Shown here one piece after another: positions 1 through 11,818 of a DNA stretch of 64,000 nt. Every line of letters starts with the position of its first letter. Position 1 is the stretch's first letter. Source of the stretch: Kalaharituber pfeilii (Eukaryota; Ascomycota; Pezizomycetes; Pezizales; Pezizaceae); NCBI GenBank assembly GCA_015179045.1, contig WHUZ01000006.1, positions 1,302,001-1,366,000 on the forward strand, in the 5' to 3' direction. Under the pieces are notes generated by a model that saw only the letters and a program-made list of their open reading frames with translations, ran no database searches and was not told the origin of the DNA. The translations under genes were made by a program, and so were the position numbers.

Positions 1-1020
1 CTCACATGATTATCTACAAGCTCTTGCTACTTGGGTAGGTGTACTCTACATTGCACTCATGATACAGTCTCTGACGTATCTATTAGAATTTTAGGACCAG
101 TACGGACCAAACTCTTTTGTAGCGTTATTCGAAACTAGGTCATGTACTAGGTATTGATCAAGCTCTTCAGAGCCGCTTAGTATTGGCATTACGCATGCTT
201 TTTTTTTTTTTTTTTTTTTCTGAAACCCTTCCGATTTCCATAATGTTTATAAGCGCAGGGATACACTTCTGGGTGATGCATTAAGAACAATCCCTTTTTA
301 GCTGACCAGAGGACTTTTTCCTTGATACTGCTACACAGGTCTAATTCAATTTCCATAAATAATCTAGGCGAAAGAATTGTTCGGCACCGATGGAAGAAGA
401 ATAAACTTGATACCCACAAGTAACCCTCGATTGCCGAATCCATATGCTACGATGAAATTCGCATTCATTAGGGCAGTTTTCTGGCCTCCGGATATTGCGC
501 ATACGATTTGGCTCGATTTTGTACTATCACTACTAGTATCATAGTACCATTTTCCATGAATGAAAAATGAATACGGCTCGTCATGTTATGATGATTGAAT
601 TGCTTACAATTGACGCATCAACGTAGGTTAAGAATTCACAGCATTACTAAGATCGGATGGTCTGAGCAGGGAGATAGGTCTGATGGACAAGATATCATAA
701 GGTTCTGGAAGGCTGCCCCACCTAGTGCTCATTGGTCGTGCTAAAAATAACCGATCGTGGGTTTATCATACCATAGTTTTCTGCGATCATGCGGAGCTCG
801 ATTATTCCGCACTTTATGATCTTCGAGAATAGCTTGTATGGCGAAATATTCTCAAGTACGTCATAAGCAAATCAAGCACATGTTACTGGTTCGATGAAAG
901 TTACATTGGCACACCACAATACCGTTATGATATTCATTATGATAAGTGAAACACATTCATTATAACGAATATCTGTACATACATGACAGAATTACAGCAA
1001 TTTCGTTTCACAAAGAAATA
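1..1020. other. gene-free stretch
   Basis: No supportable gene. It holds a T run of about 21 at 199-219 and AT-rich unique-looking sequence. The open frames here are short and show no conserved motif. It ends at the left TIR of the element starting at 1021. Confidence 0.6.
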
Positions 1021-1604
1021 GGGGTTGTCGACGAACAACTGGGAATGGCTACCAGAAGGTACTAGAGAAAATACGCCAGCCAAACTAGGCAGGTGTCGTG
1101 AGGCACCCCTTTTACCCTTCTGAAATTTATTAGTAAGTACTATGAATTACCACAAATATGCCTCTACACAACAAGACTCACTTTACCATGCCCCGTCTAA
1201 GTCAAAGAGCTGTAATACAACAAGAGCGCAGAAGCGAAGCAATGTAAAAGCTATCATGATGCTTATGATTTTTAATTGACGCGTGATGAACCTATAAAGA
1301 GGATATGTATGCATTATTTGTGTTTGTAGATGCATCTCAATGTTGACGTGATCGGGATGTGAATACGCGGGTGATGCATATGGTACGAAATAATGTGGGT
1401 GTATGCAGCAAAGTAGGCTACTAACTGAGCACTACTTACCAGAAGAGCCCACTACCAGTCAAATTTGACTGGTAACAGGCGTTACGCTGGTACTGGAGAC
1501 TACCAGCCAACAGACCAATGAACGAAGGGGCCAAGGCACTAAAAGCGCCTCAGTTAGTAGTGGTACTTTCTGGTAGCCATTCCCAGTTGTTCGTCGACAA
1601 CCCC
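1021..1604 (+). mobile_element. 584-bp TIR element, non-autonomous DNA transposon
   Basis: The ends are perfect inverted repeats of 37 bp, beginning GGGGTTGTCGACGAACAACT on the left with the exact reverse complement on the right. TA dinucleotides flank both ends (1019-1020 and 1605-1606), consistent with a TA target-site duplication. The inside holds a short broken reading frame starting MPRLSQRAVIQQE near 1190. Related frames occur in the copies near 3312-3776 and 40090-40640, so it looks like an internally deleted derivative of an autonomous element whose transposase N-terminus is still visible. The superfamily is not certain: the TA duplication suggests Tc1/mariner-like. Confidence 0.85.
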
Positions 1605-2190
1605 TATTAGTACTAACAATTATCTGTGTCACATTGAATCTTTTAATCAGAATGTCTTCACCGCTGCAGACTTACGTTTTCGCCCATTTTGATGCAAAAT
1701 CTCAATCCTCTGTTTGTTCTTCTCCTTTTGTTGTATCTGCTATTGAAAATACATTAAGGCGGCTTTATCCGCCAGAAAAGCACATTTTATACACAAGCAT
1801 TGCGTTTGGGGGAAAGCATCCTGTCAGCGCCGCACATAGTGAGCGAAGGATAAACAGGCTTCGAGCTGGCTGACAACAGCTAAGCAGATATTCAGCGTAA
1901 ATCATAATGCCCAGTGACATCTATTCTGTGGCGGAGACGGAGAAATAGCAAACGGGATTATGATATGGTGGGGCGCATCTAGAAGGGACATTTGCTGACT
2001 TGCTGACTAATATCCCAAAATTCATGCCAGTCGCATACCAGTAGTCACTCCCTTTTCTTACCTGTTATACCCCAGCTGTTCTTGTTGCTTAAGCTCGCTG
2101 CTCTACCCATGCACGCTGGAGCTGATTGCTCCCTTCTCAGGTGCATCTTCTGACCCCCTCTTCGTCCTTCTTCTGGCCTCTGGTAACCAG
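1605..2190. other. gene-free stretch
   Basis: No gene can be supported. The open frame at 1634-1873 has no recognisable motif. Confidence 0.5.
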
Positions 2191-2194
2191 TTTC

Positions 2195-2376
2195 TCTTGC
2201 ACCAGTTGTCCATTGCTCCATTGCTCCTTGCACCAGTCGCTCCAGCACTCCTCGCACCAATCGCTCTACTGCTCCTCGCATCAGTCACTTTACCGCTTCT
2301 CGCACCTGTCGCTTTTACCACCTCTCGCACCTGTCGCTTTACCGCTTCTCGCACTGGTCGCCTTACTGCTTTTCCA
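2195..2376. repeat. 24-bp minisatellite
   Basis: About seven degenerate units with a period of 24-25 bp, consensus roughly TCGCACCAGTCGCTTTACCG followed by CTTC. Units differ by a few substitutions and occasional single-base insertions. Because 24 is a multiple of three, long open frames run through it on both strands; on the minus strand it reads as an eight-residue repeat like ATGARSGK. No start context, introns or flanking conserved domain support a real protein. Confidence 0.8.
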
Positions 2377-2379
2377 ACA

Positions 2380-3027
2380 AAATGGGCCGCAATAGTAAGA
2401 AAAGAACTTGATATTACTATTAATCGCTTTTTCTATAAATTTCTACGAACATATCAAGATGGTTATGTATATGGTACAAAGGAGTTTACTGAACGTGTAT
2501 ATAAAAGTCACAGAGGAGTAGATAGGTAGATCATTTCCGTATATAGTAATTTCTTACTACACTAATATCAATTTGGCAATCTTGGCGTGTAACACTTTAA
2601 AGGCCTTACATATAAAGTACCACATTTTCAACTTCAAATTTCTCAACAACGCCTTTCATATTTTTGAAATCTGAGGCCGAAGGGTTGTAGAGCAAGCGAA
2701 ATAATACATATTTCGGCCTTTGAATTTTAATTAGATGTGGTTGGTTGATGAAATATAATTTCAAATTTGAGTCCGTTGTAGGGGTCCCTTCTAGATGCAC
2801 TGCACCATACTGCCGTCTGCGTTGATACTGCAGCTGCGAAGTTGCCTCTTTTCTCGAGTGTCCATATGGACTAACTGCCTTCCGTTGCCTCTCTCCGCCA
2901 TGATAATTAGCCGCAACCTTCCATTAAGAAGCCAAATCATCATCAATAACTCCAATGAGAGTCTTATCGCGAGCCCAATTGACCTCAGTTTGGGGGTACT
3001 CGAATATACATCTGATCATCCTCTAGG
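2380..3027. other. gene-free stretch
   Basis: AT-rich; no coding or RNA feature recognised. The open frame at 2606-2800 on the minus strand lacks any domain. Confidence 0.5.
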
Positions 3028-3029
3028 TA

Positions 3030-3139
3030 TTCGCTGGTTCGGAAAGTATTGGAACGCTGCATAAAATATATGGGCTATTCGCCTTTTGGAATAGTGCGAA
3101 CAATCTATGCAGCGTTCCAATACTTTCTGAACCAGCGAG
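3030..3139. mobile_element. 110-bp MITE, copy 1
   Basis: Nearly the whole element is a hairpin. The left end reads TTCGCTGGTTCGGAAAGTAT and the right end is its near-perfect inverted complement, flanked by TA on both sides. A second copy of the same 110-bp length and about 90 percent similarity lies at 39507-39616. It is too short to encode anything; mobilisation in trans by a TA-targeting transposase is inferred. Confidence 0.9.
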
Positions 3140-3311
3140 TATTTGTTTTCAAGTCCCAAGACTGCAGATCCGTCACAACAGTAGGTATGCAGCACAAGAA
3201 GCCTTTTCATCTGATACATCTTTGACTATTCACAGCGTTATTTGTCCTTGAGCAGTGGATTAGCTCAGACAGGGCCTTAAATTTATAATTCTAGCAAGAT
3301 TACATACATTC

Positions 3312-3776
3312 TGGTAATGAATGGGCTCTTCTGGTAAGTAGCGCTCAGTTAGTAGCCTACTTTGCTGCATACACCCGCATTATTTCGCACCATATGCAGC
3401 ACCCGCGCATTCACATCCCACTTCACGTCAATACAAACACAAATAGCATACACATATCCTTCTTCATATGTCTTCGTCACATCATTTTTCTTCAAAACTG
3501 AATTGGAGTCTGAATCTGAATTAAGAATCATAAGTGTCATGATAGCTTTTACGTCCCCTCCTAGCCCCTGTTGTATTACAGCTCATTGAATTAGGGAGGG
3601 CATGTTGCACGTGTATGCAATGTTGTGTAGGGACATATGCTATTCGTTGGTAATTCAGATTACTTACCAAATAAATTTCGGAAGGGTATAAGGGGTACAT
3701 CACGGCACCTGCCTAGTTTGACTGGCATATTTTCTCTGGTACCTTCTGGTAACCATTCCCAGTTGTTCAGTGACAC
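3312..3776 (-). mobile_element. relic copy of the 1021-1604 TIR element
   Basis: Read on the minus strand, this stretch matches the element at 1021-1604 from its left TIR inward to the segment around 1440-1455. The match includes AACAACTGGGAATGGTTACC in the TIR and the block ending GCAAAGTAGGCTACTAACTG. The opposite TIR is missing or diverged, so the copy is truncated. A minus-strand open frame at 3349-3540, ending in residues GVCSKVGY, is a remnant of the element's coding sequence. Confidence 0.75.
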
Positions 3777-3779
3777 TAC

Positions 3780-4750
3780 ACTACTTCTAATCTAATTGTA
3801 TTCATGCTCAATCTTCAATACTTGACCATGGTGACCGTGTCCTTTGGCTTGGGTACGAGAACAACATATACTATTCGACAAGGCGTCCAGAATGGCTCAG
3901 TCGTCTTTCGTCGCTGTAGAGATAGGGGATGCATCAAGCAGTGACTTCAATATTTGGCAATCTTAAGGCCACGGCTGTTCTTGGAAATATCGGTTGTATT
4001 CTGGGCATGAGATCAAGTTGTATTCATACGCACTCTAAGCAGTATTCAAGGATGTCTTCACTTGCACATATGTACCTCGACCTCGACCCTTGTTCACCCA
4101 TTTACGCAATGGTGGTGATAGCCTTGCCTTTCCATGCGTCAACGTTCTCATGAATGACACATCCACGTCCGCGTGGCTTAGATGGGACCCTTCAAGTTGC
4201 CAAAAATTACTAAGTAATGCCTGCCACAGGTCTGGCGCACTTACACGAGAGATGGTTGCACAGGTGCGCAGCATGATCAAGCTACTTGTGCGTTCACAAA
4301 GCACTACGAATCAGGTGCAACAATTCATGACCTAAAAGAATGCATCAATACGCAAGTATGCGACGATTGAGATGTGTGTAGTATAGGGCATTCCATGGCA
4401 ATGGGACGCAAGAACCTAGCGGGCCCTTCTCCCTCGCCCTCATTCTAGTTAGAATTCTACTTTGCTCGGGGAAACATTAACATCGAAACGTTGGGGCGGC
4501 CATCGAGACAAAGCCATGTAAATTCGGCCGTATTTTCTGGCATCTGAGACATAGATCGAGGACCAGCAGGCTACTGGCCAGGCACCCACCTACAGAAAGG
4601 CAAGCTGCTGCATTACCTGAAGGTAGGTATCACCTTCAAAAGCTACCCTAGGTACCTCCTGTACACAAGCTTGCGAGCCTCAGAACCTTCCCAATACCCA
4701 ACCCCCACACCCTATAGCTTGTGTTTCAGTACAGTACCGGTCGCAGCATT
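3780..4750. other. gene-free stretch upstream of the ArfGAP gene
   Basis: No gene recognised. The part from about 4400 onward probably carries promoter and 5' untranslated sequence of the ArfGAP gene, but no definite motif can be named. Confidence 0.4.
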
Positions 4751-5055
4751 TCACTGGAAAGCTTAAGCGTCGCTTCTTGCACTTCGAACCTCCCTCCCCC
4801 AGTCCAGCTAAACGGATCAAATCAATAATCAATCTGCGGCATCCCTGTCAGCTAGATCTTCGAGGCCCTTCAATCTCTTCCAGTCTCTTCATCACAGCAG
4901 GACGAAGGGAAACAGCACCAAAAACACCCGATCTCACTATCAGCATCATCCGCGCACAGTGGCACGAAACTCTTCCTGCGACGAAATACCAACCAATAGA
5001 AGGGGATCGACTGCCCACGAGACCTAGACAGCGGACTGCAAAGTAGCTTGTCAAC

Positions 5056-8000
5056 ATGGGCAATGTGAGCGGTAGGCTGGAAGATGCCCCGTCTCTGTAT
5101 CTGCGAGATCAGAATAAGCGTAGGCACCTGTTTCTTGATTGGTGCTTTGAAGCTACCGCGCCCGTTAATCTCACCAAGTGCTTCGCTCATAGTGTCTCTC
5201 GCATCACTCCATATCACCAATGCCCAAAAGCGCCTGCTGGTCAAGCTTGTCCCGAATGCGTTTCCATGCACCAGAGTGTTGGCCAAGAAGGACCCGGGGG
5301 AGGAGGGGCTGGTAGAATATATCCAGGTTTGCGACCCTCGCAGGAAGCTAGGGGCCTATCGACCTAACACAAATTATAGGATCCAGATCCTCAACCACAG
5401 AGCCCTCCCTTGCTTCTGAAACTTGTTAACGAAGATGAACTGCACTTCAAATTTACATTCAACATGCGGCGGAGGGGTGACGGGCATGTACCGGTGGATA
5501 CTGTCATTAATGGATTGACATTGGTGGTTGCTCCCAGTCAGAAGGTTCTCGATAGTTTAGTGACCAGAGAGTTTCATGCGAATCCAAATTTACACCACAA
5601 TCCCAATGTGCATCTCGTAGGAGACTTCTCTACAGAAGGTTCATCGGCAGTGCAGTTTGAGTGGACTTGGACGTGGAAGCCTCTTAATGGGGGTGATGAT
5701 AAAACAAATCTCGGTTGGAGAAATACCTGCAGTGTGAGCAGCCTCACTTTCCAATTGGAGTGAACTGTTTACAGAGTGCTCATCGTTTTCGTATCGCAGT
5801 TTGTGGAATATGATCGAAGTGCGCATAAGTTATCGACGCTAATTGCCTTTTCGTTTTGGGTTCAGAGTGAGCTCGCATCACCTCTGTTGAGGTTGATCAA
5901 GTGCTAACTTTGATATCAGATAGTCTACGGAACCTATGGCCTCCATCTCCAATGCATTCTTTCGATATGGGTGCGCCTCCTAAGTTGCGGCTCAATTCTG
6001 TATCGGAGTTATCTCGCTCAGTGGAGAAGGATTATTTGGAAACCTCCTCTCCCACAGAACCCATCCAGGATGGTGTAGTGACAGCATCTGTAAAGGTTGA
6101 TTGCCAGCGGCCACCAGAAAGTATGATGGCTGAAGATGGTCCACTGTTCAGAGCAACTATCAAAAGCTTAGAACAGAAGACCGGAGCCTTTCGGAGTAGG
6201 ATGAAGAAAGTCTTAAAGAGGGCTGAAGCGGCAAAAATGGCACAGGCAGCATGCAATGAGGCCGTGAATGCTTTTATGGATGCACTCAGAGAGGCAGCAA
6301 GCTCGAACGCAACTGGAATACAACCGGCTTTGGACCATTACTTTGATCGCACTTATAAAGAGATCTACAAGTTCGAAAAGCAGAACGAGCAGAACCTGCA
6401 AAAACTGATCATTGATCCTCTTACAAAGTTATATAACATGGACATCAAGCAGGCCGAGGCCAAGAAAAAGGAATTCGAGGAAGAGAGTCGAGATTACTAT
6501 AACTTTGTTGGGAGATATCTAGGAATGCGAAATGACTCACTCAAACAGAAGAAGAAGGTTGAGAGCGATTCTAAATATCAGACAAGGCGCAGGAACTTCG
6601 AACTTAAGAGGTTTGACTATTGCTCCTTCATGGAGGATCTTCATGGAGGGCGGAAGGAGCAAGAAGTCTTGTCACAGCTCACACAGTTTGCGGATGCACA
6701 GGCAAGGAGCTATCTTGCGGCGGCCAAAAGGGTTCAGGACTTGATGCCACAACTGGAAGCGTTGTCTCATGAGGTCAAGGAAACTGATAAAGAGTTCCAG
6801 CTGCAGAGGACCGAGAGGGAGGAACGTAGACGTCAGCTGGAAAAAAGTCAAAAGGCATATGTGGAGCCAGAAGGTGTCCCTTCGTTTCTGCCTCCGCCGA
6901 CTACTCCAAATCTGTCCTCCGAAGGATCGAGCATGACGGATCCCGGAAAAGATACTGGATCTAGTTCTAGAGCAATACCAATTGGGGGCGGTGGGGGAAC
7001 AGGACATAGCCCTGCTTTGGGCAGTACACCTGTGGGGGATTCATTATCAACATCACATTCCAGTCCGAGTAACAAATTTCGTGGAATCAGGGATTTACAA
7101 GAGAATGGAATCGGGGAAAATGGAGAACAGGAGAGGAGGAAAGAGGGGCTTTTATGGGCACTCAGCAGGCCAGGTAGTCATGTGGATCCAAAGGGGCTCA
7201 ACAAACAGGCATGGCATAAGTACGTTTCCCTCAGTCATAGTTCACATGATTTCTTCCTCAACTAACGGGTTATATCCTGGAAAGATATTGGGTAGTTCTT
7301 GCAGGTGGCCAGCTATGCGAGTATAGCAACTGGAAACAGAAATTGGATCTCCATAACGAACCCATAAACCTACGTATGGCATCAGTTCGTGAAGCCCGCT
7401 CCTCTGAGCGACGTTTCTGCTTCGAAGTTATTACCCCGAATTATAAGCGCGTATATCAAGCTACGTCGGAGGAGGACATGAATTCATGGATCGCTGCCAT
7501 CAACAATGCCCTCAAAATCACCCTTGAAGGGGGTGCCTCCGTCACCGCCTTTGATACCTCACGAATCGAGAATGATACAGCACAAGCCAAGAGCTTGCAG
7601 TCTGTCTTGACAGGCAGGCATCACAATACAAGCCACCATCATGGCTCGACCTCGGCGAGTACCAACTCGGGAAGCAGTTTGCATCGAAGAACGACAGTGG
7701 GGGCTAGGCCGAATGCAGCGGCGAGGAGGAGTAGTAGCACGTTTGCGGACGACCCGGAAAGGTTGCTGCAGATGGTCAGGGAGGCGGATCCGAGTAATAG
7801 TAGCTGCGCGGATTGTGGAAGTGGAGTGAAGACGGAGTGGGTGTCAATCAATATGGGGATTATTTTATGTATTGGTATGTTTCGTTTCCATATTTCCCCA
7901 CGACCTCCTTGTATTTGTATCGGGAAACTAACTAGTGAATTATTCACTGGATACAGAATGCAGCGGTCTGCACCGCTCCCTCGGCACCCACATCTCCAAA

Positions 8001-8843
8001 ATACGCTCTCTGACTCTAGACACCACCTCCTTTACCCCCGACCTCGTCGACCTTATCTGTCAAATCGGTAACCGCATCTCCAACGCCGTCTGGGAAGCCA
8101 AACTTGACCCGTCTCACCGCCCCGATGCCCGTGCGTCAAGGGAAACTCGGCTCAAGTTTATTACGGCCAAATACGTTGACCGCGCATATGTGCTCCCGTT
8201 GTCACCTACGTTATCGATGCATAGTACACCCGAGGAGGCCCTCTTAGACGCAGCGAGAAAGAATGATTTGCAGCTGGCGCTGTACGCTTTAGCATTGCAC
8301 GCGAATCCGAATACAGTCGATCCGAGCACGAGGGTGCCCGTCGTCTATATGATGTTGCAGGCGGCAGATCCGGCAGCGACGGGGGCGGGGGCGGGGGCGG
8401 CGGAGATGGGGTTGTCACCACCGCCAACGGCTGCGACGAGTAGTAGTGCGGGAAGCACGACAGGGCAGCAAGGTGGGACACAGCAGGTGACGTTCCCGTT
8501 GCCAGAGTTGATATTGCAGAACGGAGGGGAGGTTGGAGCGAATGGAGTACCGGCGGGAGTCACGCTGTCGCATTGGGCGAGACAATATGTGGCGCAGAAG
8601 ACGGCGAAGCAGTTGGGGACTTTGGGAGTCACGGGTGGAGGTAGTGGGGCTATGGGAGGGAGTGTGGGGAGTGGAAGTGGGAGTGGGGGTGGGAGTTTGG
8701 GGCTTCTTGGAGGGCATGGGAGTGGGGGAGTTTCGACGGAGGAGGCGGCGGAGAGAGAGAAGGAGTTGAAGTTGCAGAAGCGGATCTCGGCGGGAGGGAG
8801 GATTGATAGAGCGAGAGTGTTGGAGAGACTGGAGAGGTCGTGA
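5056..8843 (+). CDS. csx2: BAR-PH-ArfGAP protein, Csx2 type
   Basis: GTPase-activating protein for Arf-family GTPases, expected at curved membranes in vesicle traffic or endocytosis. Seven exons fit: 5056-5119, 5193-5326, 5380-5733, 5800-5866, 5920-7219, 7285-7874 and 7957-8843. They splice in frame to 1131 residues. The start MGNVSGRLEDAPSLYLRDQN and the following ITNAQKRLLVK block match the fungal family. A charged helical BAR domain lies at about 285-505 and a PH domain at about 610-716 (WVVLAGGQLCEYSNW; VYQATSEEDMNSWIAAINNA). The ArfGAP zinc finger lies at about 810-930: cysteines in CADCGSG and LCIEC, the latter formed across the last intron, with the arginine finger in HRSLGTH. The C-terminal tail is Gly/Ser rich, and an ankyrin-like stretch (LLDAARKNDLQLALYAL) follows the finger. 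The gene is intact. Family assignment is firm; the symbol follows the S. pombe homologue. Confidence 0.93.
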
Positions 8844-9918
8844 AGGGACAGAGACAGGGGGATTGCCTAGGGCATAGGTGCTAGTTTTGTCATTTGTTGG
8901 TTTTGTTTGAAACCGGATCGTGAACTGAGGAGATTGGAGATCGGACGGTAGTGTTGGTTGGCGACGGTGACGGTGGGGGCCATGAATGGGGCTTTGGGTT
9001 GACCTGTCTTGGGAATTTTTGTCTTACAGTATTGATTATAATGTTTTCCTTTTCCTTTTTGATTTCCGGGGTGGAAATTTGGGCGTTTCCCGGCCCCATA
9101 TCAGGTGGGCGAGGCAAGAGAAGGGGGAGGAGGGGAGGAGGGAGGTTTAATGTACATGAAATGTCAACGAGGCTACGTTGATATGTTGTTATGATGGGTG
9201 ATGAGGGAAAACGAGATATGAGGTACATTAGTTGTGAATGGGGAGATGATGGGGAATTATATTTATAGTGTGGTTTTGGTATGTATGTATGTATGTAAAG
9301 TTACTAGTCGTTTGGGTACAGTAGATAGTATATAGTAGTAGTAGTATTAGTAGTAGTCGTAGTATTTTCTTTTTTTTTTTTTTTTTTTTTCCTCCCTTGA
9401 TGTAAGGTACATAAGTAATGTTTTTACTTACTGATGCTGCTTGCCTGGTTCCTCGTAACTGGTGGCATTGGTTTCTTGTGAAAAAGAGAAGCTGCCCCAA
9501 TAGCACGGAGGAAGAAATTTACCTTTAAAGAAGGGGAAGCCGGTTTTGAGGTAATTGATAGTTCAGGGGGGTAGACGAGGGTAGTAGGTGATTAGCGGAA
9601 GTATCAATGTAGGGTAATGGCGATATGTACGGGTATAAATTTGAAGTTTTGCTGCAATTTATGCATATTTGAGAGCGAGATTTAGGCCAGTTTCTTTTCT
9701 GTTAATTTCGTGACCGGTGTCTGTGTATGTCACATTAATTTACTTACTGTATCGTTCTTGATCGCGACTATTTAACCTCAGGTTCGAAACTGCATATTGC
9801 AACAGAGGTGTAACTCAGCAGTATCTATATATGATCTCGACGTCTGTTCACCCGTAACAATCTCACCGGACATATCTCTCTTTGCAAAGTCATTGATATC
9901 TCCTGTTTCTTAGCAGCC
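8844..9918. other. convergent intergenic region
   Basis: Lies between the 3' ends of the ArfGAP gene (+) and the HAD phosphatase gene (-), so it should hold both 3' UTRs and terminators. It contains GTAT microrepeats near 9285, AGT/TAG trinucleotide runs near 9335-9362, and a T run of about 22 at 9369-9390. No further gene seen. Confidence 0.5.
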
Positions 9919-11013
9919 TCATAACTCTCCCAACTCAACAATCCACTTTCTCACGTCCTCGAAATCTCCAACCCGCCACAATGCCTTTTTGGAAACATCA
10001 ACATCCCGCAGTTCCTCGTCCCAAGAACTCTGCATAAGTGTCTCAGCATTCAGAGGAGGTATAGCACCCACAGGGCACCCATCGACGATTTTCAACCCCA
10101 TTCTCTTGCATGTCTCTTCGAGAGTCTGGTTGCAGCCGAGGACGAACCCCACATCGGCGCGGAGAAGACATGGGAGATCTGTAGGGGAGTCCCCTACGTA
10201 GATGGTCAGGGAGTGGGACTGGGACTGGGATTTGGGAGTGGGAAGAAGCGAGTGCATGATGGCGAGCTTATCAGAGGCAGTCCAGATACCGTGGGTGGTG
10301 AATGTGCGTGAGATGAGACCTGTTGTATGGGATGTTGTGGGGGAGAGGACCAGGGTATTTGAGTGGACTGAGATGGAAGATGGGAGGGTCGATGGTGGAG
10401 GAGGAGTGGGGAGGGATTGTGCCCAAAGGGAGTATGAACCGTGGAGGACACCGGTGATGAACTCTGAGGACCAGTTGACGCTGATGATTGCTATGGAGTT
10501 GCTGCTCGTTGTGGATAAGCTGTCTGCTGATGATGGAGAGCAGAGAAGATGATAGACTAGCTCCCACCATCCCTTCCGCACAGTGATTGTCCCATTCTCT
10601 ACTGAGCGGGCTCCGTGAGCGCGGAGCTCGGAGGGATATATGTTTGCAAAGTGGCGGTAGGCCTCGACACGTTCGATTGACCGGCGCTCAAGCGGGGTGT
10701 AAGCGGACAGGTAGGCTACTTCCTGGGAGGGAGTAGTATAGACATTTGGTGGGATTGGGGTCGGCAGGGATGGGAGGTAGGTACCGAGATCAGCGAGATA
10801 GGCCGCGGTGAAGTAGGAGAAGGGTTTGCGGGGAGAGGGGGGAAGGGAGGCGAGGGCCGTGAGGGTGTCTTTGGTGGTGAGGGTACCGTCGAAGTCGGCG
10901 AAGAGGCGGATAGGCAAGGGAGGGCGGCGGGGCATCGCGACTGCGTGGAGGAAGGTGGAGGGGGTTGGGCGGGGGGGTTGGTATGTGGGGTATCGCTCAG
11001 CGAGCAGGCGCAT
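9919..11013 (-). CDS. HAD-superfamily phosphatase
   Basis: Predicted small-molecule phosphatase; the substrate cannot be read from the sequence. It is a single exon of 364 residues. All four HAD motifs are present: DFDGTLTTKDT (motif I, nucleophile and acid Asp), a Ser in IISVNWSSEF (motif II), the Lys in ASDKLAIM (motif III) and YVGDSPTDLPCL (motif IV acidic pair). The spacing between motifs I and II suits a cap domain of the phosphoserine-phosphatase-like type. A second in-frame Met at about 10935 (MPRRPPLPIRLF) sits just before motif I and may be the real start; the 26 residues before it could be leader or untranslated. Coding DNA is GC-rich with low-complexity Ser/Pro stretches. The family is confident, the specific function unknown. 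Confidence 0.85.
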   Translation of the reverse strand: MRLLAERYPTYQPPRPTPSTFLHAVAMPRRPPLPIRLFADFDGTLTTKDTLTALASLPPSPRKPFSYFTAAYLADLGTYLPSLPTPIPPNVYTTPSQEVAYLSAYTPLERRSIERVEAYRHFANIYPSELRAHGARSVENGTITVRKGWWELVYHLLCSPSSADSLSTTSSNSIAIISVNWSSEFITGVLHGSYSLWAQSLPTPPPPSTLPSSISVHSNTLVLSPTTSHTTGLISRTFTTHGIWTASDKLAIMHSLLPTPKSQSQSHSLTIYVGDSPTDLPCLLRADVGFVLGCNQTLEETCKRMGLKIVDGCPVGAIPPLNAETLMQSSWDEELRDVDVSKKALWRVGDFEDVRKWIVELGEL

Positions 11014-11818
11014 GTGTGGTGGGTCTGGAGCTCGCGAGGGAGCAAGCGAAGGAGCTTTCGGCAGGACGCCCTGACGGGCCGCAATACAGCGCAGCGCAGC
11101 GTGGCTGCGATCGGAACAGTCTCACGGCATCCGGATCCCGTGACCGATCTACTGTACCACGTGCGCTAGCGAGTACGAGCACGTGTTCGAGCACCGTCAC
11201 CATCACATGTGGTACTATAGTACATGCAGCACTCACGGGTGCATCAATCCTCAATGCATAAATGCACGCGTGGTCTGCGCCCCGGCGGGTGATGCTTCGC
11301 CCTGTGCCCGCCCCCGTCTCCATCCCCGGCCACGCCCTGGCCTACTTATTCGCAACCACCTCCATCAACCGCACCTTCTCTTGCATATGGCGCGCAGTCA
11401 TGGACCTCGGAGGTGGAATGTGGCAGGTGTAGGGTTTGGCTCAAGTGACAGCAGACAGCTACGACAGCGGCGCACAGTCATTACACCCAAACGACAAGAA
11501 GAAACATAAGGTCACGCTACACTACTCTGGTTGGCATTTTGAGAAGGGAGGCCAAGGGAGAAGAGCCTCTCTACTTAACTACAGTGCGATACAACCAGTC
11601 CAGCTAAGCCGCAGATTCGGGCACAGTCCCTTCATTCACCGAAAATTACAACACGGTCAACCCGTCACGGAATCGGTGAAGCAGGGACAAGGGAGGAGAG
11701 GGCAATAAAAGAAAATTTATATTAAAAAAAAAAAAAAAAAAGAAAAAAAGAAAAAACCATCCCGTAACAACGAAGGAGATACATTTCAAGCAGAAGCCCC
11801 GATTCCTCGGTTGCGACG
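11014..11818. other. divergent intergenic region
   Basis: Promoter region shared by the HAD phosphatase (-) and the lipase (+). It holds an A-rich tract at about 11724-11757, directly upstream of the lipase start. Open frames here are GC-rich shadows without domains. Confidence 0.5.

Noticed and set aside
2045..2354. Minus-strand repeat-protein frames over the minisatellite
   Set aside because: No start context, no flanking domain, and frames are open on both strands because of the 24-bp period.
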